From Chloroflexota bacterium (lineage in GTDB: Bacteria > Chloroflexota > Anaerolineae > Anaerolineales > Villigracilaceae): a stretch of 15,890 nucleotides of DNA. A program made the position numbers and the translations under genes. The notes under the pieces were generated by a model. That model did no database searches, was not told the origin of the DNA, and was given only the letters and a program-made list of their open reading frames with translations. Below, in pieces: positions 13,008-15,890 of this stretch (position 1 is the stretch's first letter; the number at the start of each line of letters is the position of its first letter). The stretch covers positions 1 to 15,890 of the forward strand of contig JAPLGV010000459.1 of NCBI GenBank assembly GCA_026389975.1. The letters run 5' to 3'.

Positions 13008-13927
13008 CTGTCCGCTCACTCGACCTCCTGGATCTGCCTCTCCTGCCGCGCTATCGTCGCAATGTACTCTCGTTAGATAGCGCCCGCATCTTGACGCACG
13101 GCAACCCGCTCGGCGCGATGGCCATGCTCTCGTATTTGAATCCGCGTCGCTATATTTACACCGCCGTCGCGTCTGAAAACGGTGACTCGCTGATGGGACA
13201 GGTTATTTTGAAAGGAGATGAAACCTCCGCCCGGCTGACCTTCCTCGCCCCGACGGAGAACATCAACGGTTTAACCCTGTCTCTCCTGGATCACCTGACG
13301 ACGCAAGCCGGGGAATGGGGCGCGTTCCACCTGCTGGCCGAAGTGGATGAGAATTCTCCGGTCTTTCGGTCATTGCGACAGGCAGGTTTTGCCATGGTTG
13401 CCTGGCAGCGCGTTTGGAAACTGCCCAAACTGGAAAAGCCCGATGAAGAAAGTTCCTGGCGCGAGGCCGAAGAGACCGACTGGCCTGCCGTCCAAGCGCT
13501 GCACGGACAGATTATCCCGGCATTGATCCAACCGATGGATGCTTTGCCGAAAAAGGCTTCAGGTCTGGTGTGCCGCCCGGAGGGGAATCTACTGGCCTAT
13601 GTTGCGGTCAACAGCGGACCCGCAGGAGTATGGATCCAGCCGCTCGTCCCGCCCGATTCCGGGTGCGGACCCGAACGTCTGGCCGGGCTGTCCGGCTGGG
13701 ACAGCCGCCAGGTTTACGTCTGCGTGCGCTCCTACCAAGCCTGGCTCGAAACCGTGCTCGAAGATCTGGGGGCCGAAGCCGGGCCGCGACAGGCCGTGAT
13801 GGTCAGGCGTCTGGCGAAATTACAGAAGGCCGAAGAAAAAGTATCTGCCATGGACAAAGTGCTGGCCAAGCCTGTCGCGCCGGTTGCGCGGGTTGCGACT
13901 GGCGAGGACACTCAATTAGAAAAGTGA
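13004..13927 (+). CDS. Probable GNAT-fold protein, function unknown
   Basis: A 307-aa soluble protein of no named family that I recognise. Residues about 55-140 look like an N-acetyltransferase fold: TAVASENGDSLMGQVILKG (a beta-strand pair), then LLAEVDENSPVFRSLRQAGF and VAWQRVWKL, which resembles the closing strand of GNAT domains. The clear acetyl-CoA-binding Q/RxxGxG/A loop is not evident, so catalysis is doubtful. The second half (about 155-290) may be a degenerate second copy of the fold, and the tail (about 275-307) is charged and proline/alanine-rich. It overlaps pdxT by 4 bp (ATGA), which ties its expression to PLP synthesis. The ATPase gene begins 12 bp after its stop. Confidence 0.7.
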   Translation: MTVRSLDLLDLPLLPRYRRNVLSLDSARILTHGNPLGAMAMLSYLNPRRYIYTAVASENGDSLMGQVILKGDETSARLTFLAPTENINGLTLSLLDHLTTQAGEWGAFHLLAEVDENSPVFRSLRQAGFAMVAWQRVWKLPKLEKPDEESSWREAEETDWPAVQALHGQIIPALIQPMDALPKKASGLVCRPEGNLLAYVAVNSGPAGVWIQPLVPPDSGCGPERLAGLSGWDSRQVYVCVRSYQAWLETVLEDLGAEAGPRQAVMVRRLAKLQKAEEKVSAMDKVLAKPVAPVARVATGEDTQLEK

Positions 13928-13939
13928 ACTAAAGATAAT

Positions 13940-15568
13940 ATGGGTCAACTCAAAATCACCGACGACCTCGACGCCCTGCTTGGCATCCTGCCCGGCAATA
14001 TCGTCGAAGCCGTGCATAAAGCCAACGACTACGATAATCTGCTCGAGATCATCCTCGACCTGGGGCGAGTTCCCACGGCGCGCTACGTCCAGGGCGAGAC
14101 GGTTTTGATCAACAAGGAAATCACCCGCGCCGAACTTGACCATGTGGTCGAGCGCATCGGCGAGTTCGACGCGGACAACCGCGCCGGTCTCGAGCGCACC
14201 CTGCACCGCATTTCCTGCCTGCGCAACCGGCGTGGGCATATCGTCGGTCTTACCTGCCGGGTTGGGCGCGCGGTCTACGGTACGGTGGACATCATCCAGG
14301 ACATCGTCGAGTCGGGCAAGAGCCTGCTCATCCTGGGCGCCCCGGGTGTGGGCAAGACCACGCTCCTGCGCGAGGCCGCCCGTATATTGGCAGAATCGAA
14401 GCGCGTCATCGTCGTGGACACCTCCAACGAAATCGGCGGCGACGGCGACGTGCCGCATCCGGCAGTTGGTAAGGCCCGCCGCATGCAGGTGCGCGAACCC
14501 ATGCTCCAGCACGAGGTGATGATCGAGGCGGTGGAAAACCACAACCCGGAAGTCATCGTAATTGACGAAATCGGGCGCGAACTGGAAGCTGCCGCGGCCC
14601 GCACCATCGCCGAGCGCGGCGTCCAGCTCATCGGCACGGCCCATGGCCGGACCATTGACAACCTGCTGCTCAACCCGACCCTTTCCGACCTGATTGGCGG
14701 TATCGAAGCCGTTACGCTTTCCGACGAAGAGGCGCGCCGGCGCGGCACCCAGAAAACGGTGCTCGAACGACGCTCCCCGCCGACCTTCGACGTGCTGGTC
14801 GAGATCCAGCAGCGTGACCATTTCGCCATCCACATGGACATCGCAGCCTCGGTTGATTCGCTCCTGCGCGGCTATCCGCTCCCGGCGGAGATCCGCAGCC
14901 GTAACGCCGAGGGCAAGATCCACATTGAGAAAGCCAAACCCAATCCGAAGTCCAAACCTAATTCGGAATTCCGCATCGAGAACGGGAATACCACCGGCCC
15001 GCGCCGGAATTCAATCCGCCCGAATCCATCCGACGCCGTCAGCCTTTCCGCCGTGCCGGTGAGTGGGTCCAGTCCCGCGGTTGAATCCCGCCGCACCCCG
15101 CTCCAGTCAGTGCGTGTCTACCCGTTTGGCGTAGCGCGCGACCGGTTGATTCAGTTGGCCAAACGCATGGGCGTCCCGGCGCTTTTCGTAAAGGACGCCG
15201 GCGAGGCGGATGTGCTGGTGACGCTGCGCTCCTACTACCGTGACCGCCAGCAGGCGGTGATGCAGGCCGAGCAGCGCGGCGTGCCAATATTTGTGCTGCG
15301 GGCAAACACGGTCAGCCAGATGGAGCAGTTCCTGAGTGATTTGTTTAATCTGTCTGAAGTGGTTCCCGCGGCGGGCGAGATGGAGGCTGTCAAGCTGCAA
15401 GCGCAGGCCGCCATTGCCGCCGTCCTGAACGGCGAGCGCTGGGTGGACCTGCCGCCCAGCCCATCCACTGAGCGGCGCCTCCAACACGAATTGGCGCGGG
15501 ATGCGGAGCTGGTTTCGCATTCGTATGGGAAAGAACCCAGAAGGCATGTGAGGATTTTTAGGGAGTAG
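13940..15568 (+). CDS. Ycf45/SpoIIIAA-like AAA ATPase with C-terminal R3H domain
   Basis: A 542-aa protein with an N-terminal helical region (1-110), then an ATPase core with Walker A GAPGVGKT (133-140), Walker B VIVIDEIG (205-212) and the RGVQLIGTAHG sensor-like segment. This core matches the Ycf45/SpoIIIAA group of secretion-type P-loop ATPases found in cyanobacteria, plastids and Firmicutes. Residues about 329-385 are a low-complexity linker (KAKPNPKSKPNSEFRIENG and Ser/Pro-rich). A second small domain (about 390-465, RVYPFGVARDRLIQLAKRMG) follows, and the protein ends in an R3H motif (ERRLQHELARDAELVSHSYGKEPRRHVRIF) that binds single-stranded nucleic acid. It probably acts on DNA or RNA, with the exact role unknown. 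It starts 12 bp after the preceding gene, without a clear Shine-Dalgarno. Confidence 0.9.
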   Translation: MGQLKITDDLDALLGILPGNIVEAVHKANDYDNLLEIILDLGRVPTARYVQGETVLINKEITRAELDHVVERIGEFDADNRAGLERTLHRISCLRNRRGHIVGLTCRVGRAVYGTVDIIQDIVESGKSLLILGAPGVGKTTLLREAARILAESKRVIVVDTSNEIGGDGDVPHPAVGKARRMQVREPMLQHEVMIEAVENHNPEVIVIDEIGRELEAAAARTIAERGVQLIGTAHGRTIDNLLLNPTLSDLIGGIEAVTLSDEEARRRGTQKTVLERRSPPTFDVLVEIQQRDHFAIHMDIAASVDSLLRGYPLPAEIRSRNAEGKIHIEKAKPNPKSKPNSEFRIENGNTTGPRRNSIRPNPSDAVSLSAVPVSGSSPAVESRRTPLQSVRVYPFGVARDRLIQLAKRMGVPALFVKDAGEADVLVTLRSYYRDRQQAVMQAEQRGVPIFVLRANTVSQMEQFLSDLFNLSEVVPAAGEMEAVKLQAQAAIAAVLNGERWVDLPPSPSTERRLQHELARDAELVSHSYGKEPRRHVRIFRE

Positions 15569-15570
15569 GC

Positions 15571-15629
15571 AATCAGGTAATCAGGAATCGGGTTTTCCTG
15601 ATTCCTGGATGCCTGGTCCCTGATTACCT
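15571..15629 (+). promoter_or_regulatory. Nested inverted repeats directly before tmk
   Basis: The outer arms AGGTAATCAGG (15575-15585) and CCTGATTACCT (15619-15629) are perfect 11-bp repeats. Inner arms AATCAGGAA (15579-15587) and TTCCTGATT (15595-15603) form a mutually exclusive 9-bp stem. The outer right arm ends on the base before the tmk ATG. No T run follows. This could be an attenuator-like switch or simply a repeat insertion. Confidence 0.6.
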
Positions 15630-15890
15630 ATGTTTATTACTCTCGAAGGCCCCGAAGGCTCCGGAAAGACCTCCCACGTCCCCGCTCTCGTGGAATATCT
15701 GCGCGAGAAGGAGGGCTACACCGTTTTCCCCACGCGTGAACCCGGCGGAACGTCCATCGGTGAGCAAGTCCGTGAGGTTCTCCACAGCCTGAAGAACACC
15801 GAGATGCACCCGCGCACCGAGACGCTGCTCTACCAGGCGGCGCGCGCCCAGTTCGTCGAGCAGGTCGTCCGGCCGCGCCTGGCGCTGGGC
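15630..15890 (+). CDS. tmk: Thymidylate kinase, N-terminal part (partial)
   Basis: dTMP kinase makes dTDP for DNA synthesis. The first 87 residues are in the window and the frame runs off the right edge. Visible motifs are MFITLEGPEGSGKT, with the P-loop at residues 7-14, the TREPGGTSIGEQVR segment (35-48, Arg36 of the DR/TREPGG motif) and the QAARAQFVEQVVRP region (69-82), where most homologues have ADRAQ or ASRAQ. ATG 15630 gives the standard N-terminus. There is no Shine-Dalgarno; instead the start codon abuts the right arm of an 11-bp inverted repeat. It lies 61 bp after the ATPase/R3H gene and may be read through from it. Confidence 0.93.
   Translation, partial: MFITLEGPEGSGKTSHVPALVEYLREKEGYTVFPTREPGGTSIGEQVREVLHSLKNTEMHPRTETLLYQAARAQFVEQVVRPRLALG

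Noticed and set aside
13916..14923. A 335-codon minus-strand open frame opposite the R3H ATPase
   Set aside because: The opposite strand encodes intact Walker A and B motifs; this frame shows no recognisable domain or ribosome site.

Overview
The window looks like a chromosomal segment close to the replication origin of a moderately GC-rich free-living bacterium. The gene mix best fits the Chloroflexota (Anaerolineae-like): a Ycf45-type AAA ATPase with a C-terminal R3H domain, a PEP/pyruvate-binding domain protein without the catalytic histidine domain, pdxS-pdxT, and a slipin beside YxlE/F/G-like and NatA/B-like ABC genes. The phylum is an inference from gene content. Origin proximity is supported by dnaN and by two 16-bp parS (ParB-binding) sequences, at 7077-7092 and 9068-9083.

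Layout. (1) 2-4421, plus strand: the 3' end of an unrecognised membrane protein, a repeat-rich 309-bp spacer, dnaN with a rho-independent terminator, a small MITE-like element, and a 782-aa PEP/pyruvate-binding domain protein. Its stop codon lies inside the CTAG target duplication of a second MITE-like element (about 4418-4596). (2) 4690-10990, minus strand, read from right to left: YtrA-type GntR regulator, slipin, DUF3887-like lipoprotein, PLDc_N/YxlE-like protein, ABC ATPase, ABC-2 permease, DUF4177 protein, terminator, then an operator-like palindrome and promoter serving a NatA/NatB-like ABC exporter pair. The two parS sites lie in gaps between genes of this cluster. (3) 11045-11530: a divergent spacer with an 8-bp tandem array at the GntR promoter, a 14-bp tandem repeat, dispersed hairpin repeats and the pdxS promoter. 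(4) 11531-15890, plus strand: pdxS, pdxT, a GNAT-like protein overlapping pdxT by ATGA, the Ycf45/R3H ATPase, and the first 87 codons of thymidylate kinase behind a nested hairpin.

How the genes work together. PdxS and PdxT form the DXP-independent PLP synthase. The GntR cluster resembles autoregulated membrane-stress or antibiotic-responsive ABC systems (compare B. subtilis ytr and yxlEFG), with a slipin and a lipoprotein added. NatA/NatB appears to be a separate unit, cut off by a terminator and preceded by a 13-bp-arm palindrome whose core matches the Gram-positive LexA box GAAC-N4-GTTC. I see no rRNA, tRNA, CRISPR array or intact transposase gene. All functional calls rest on reading motifs by eye; no database search was run.
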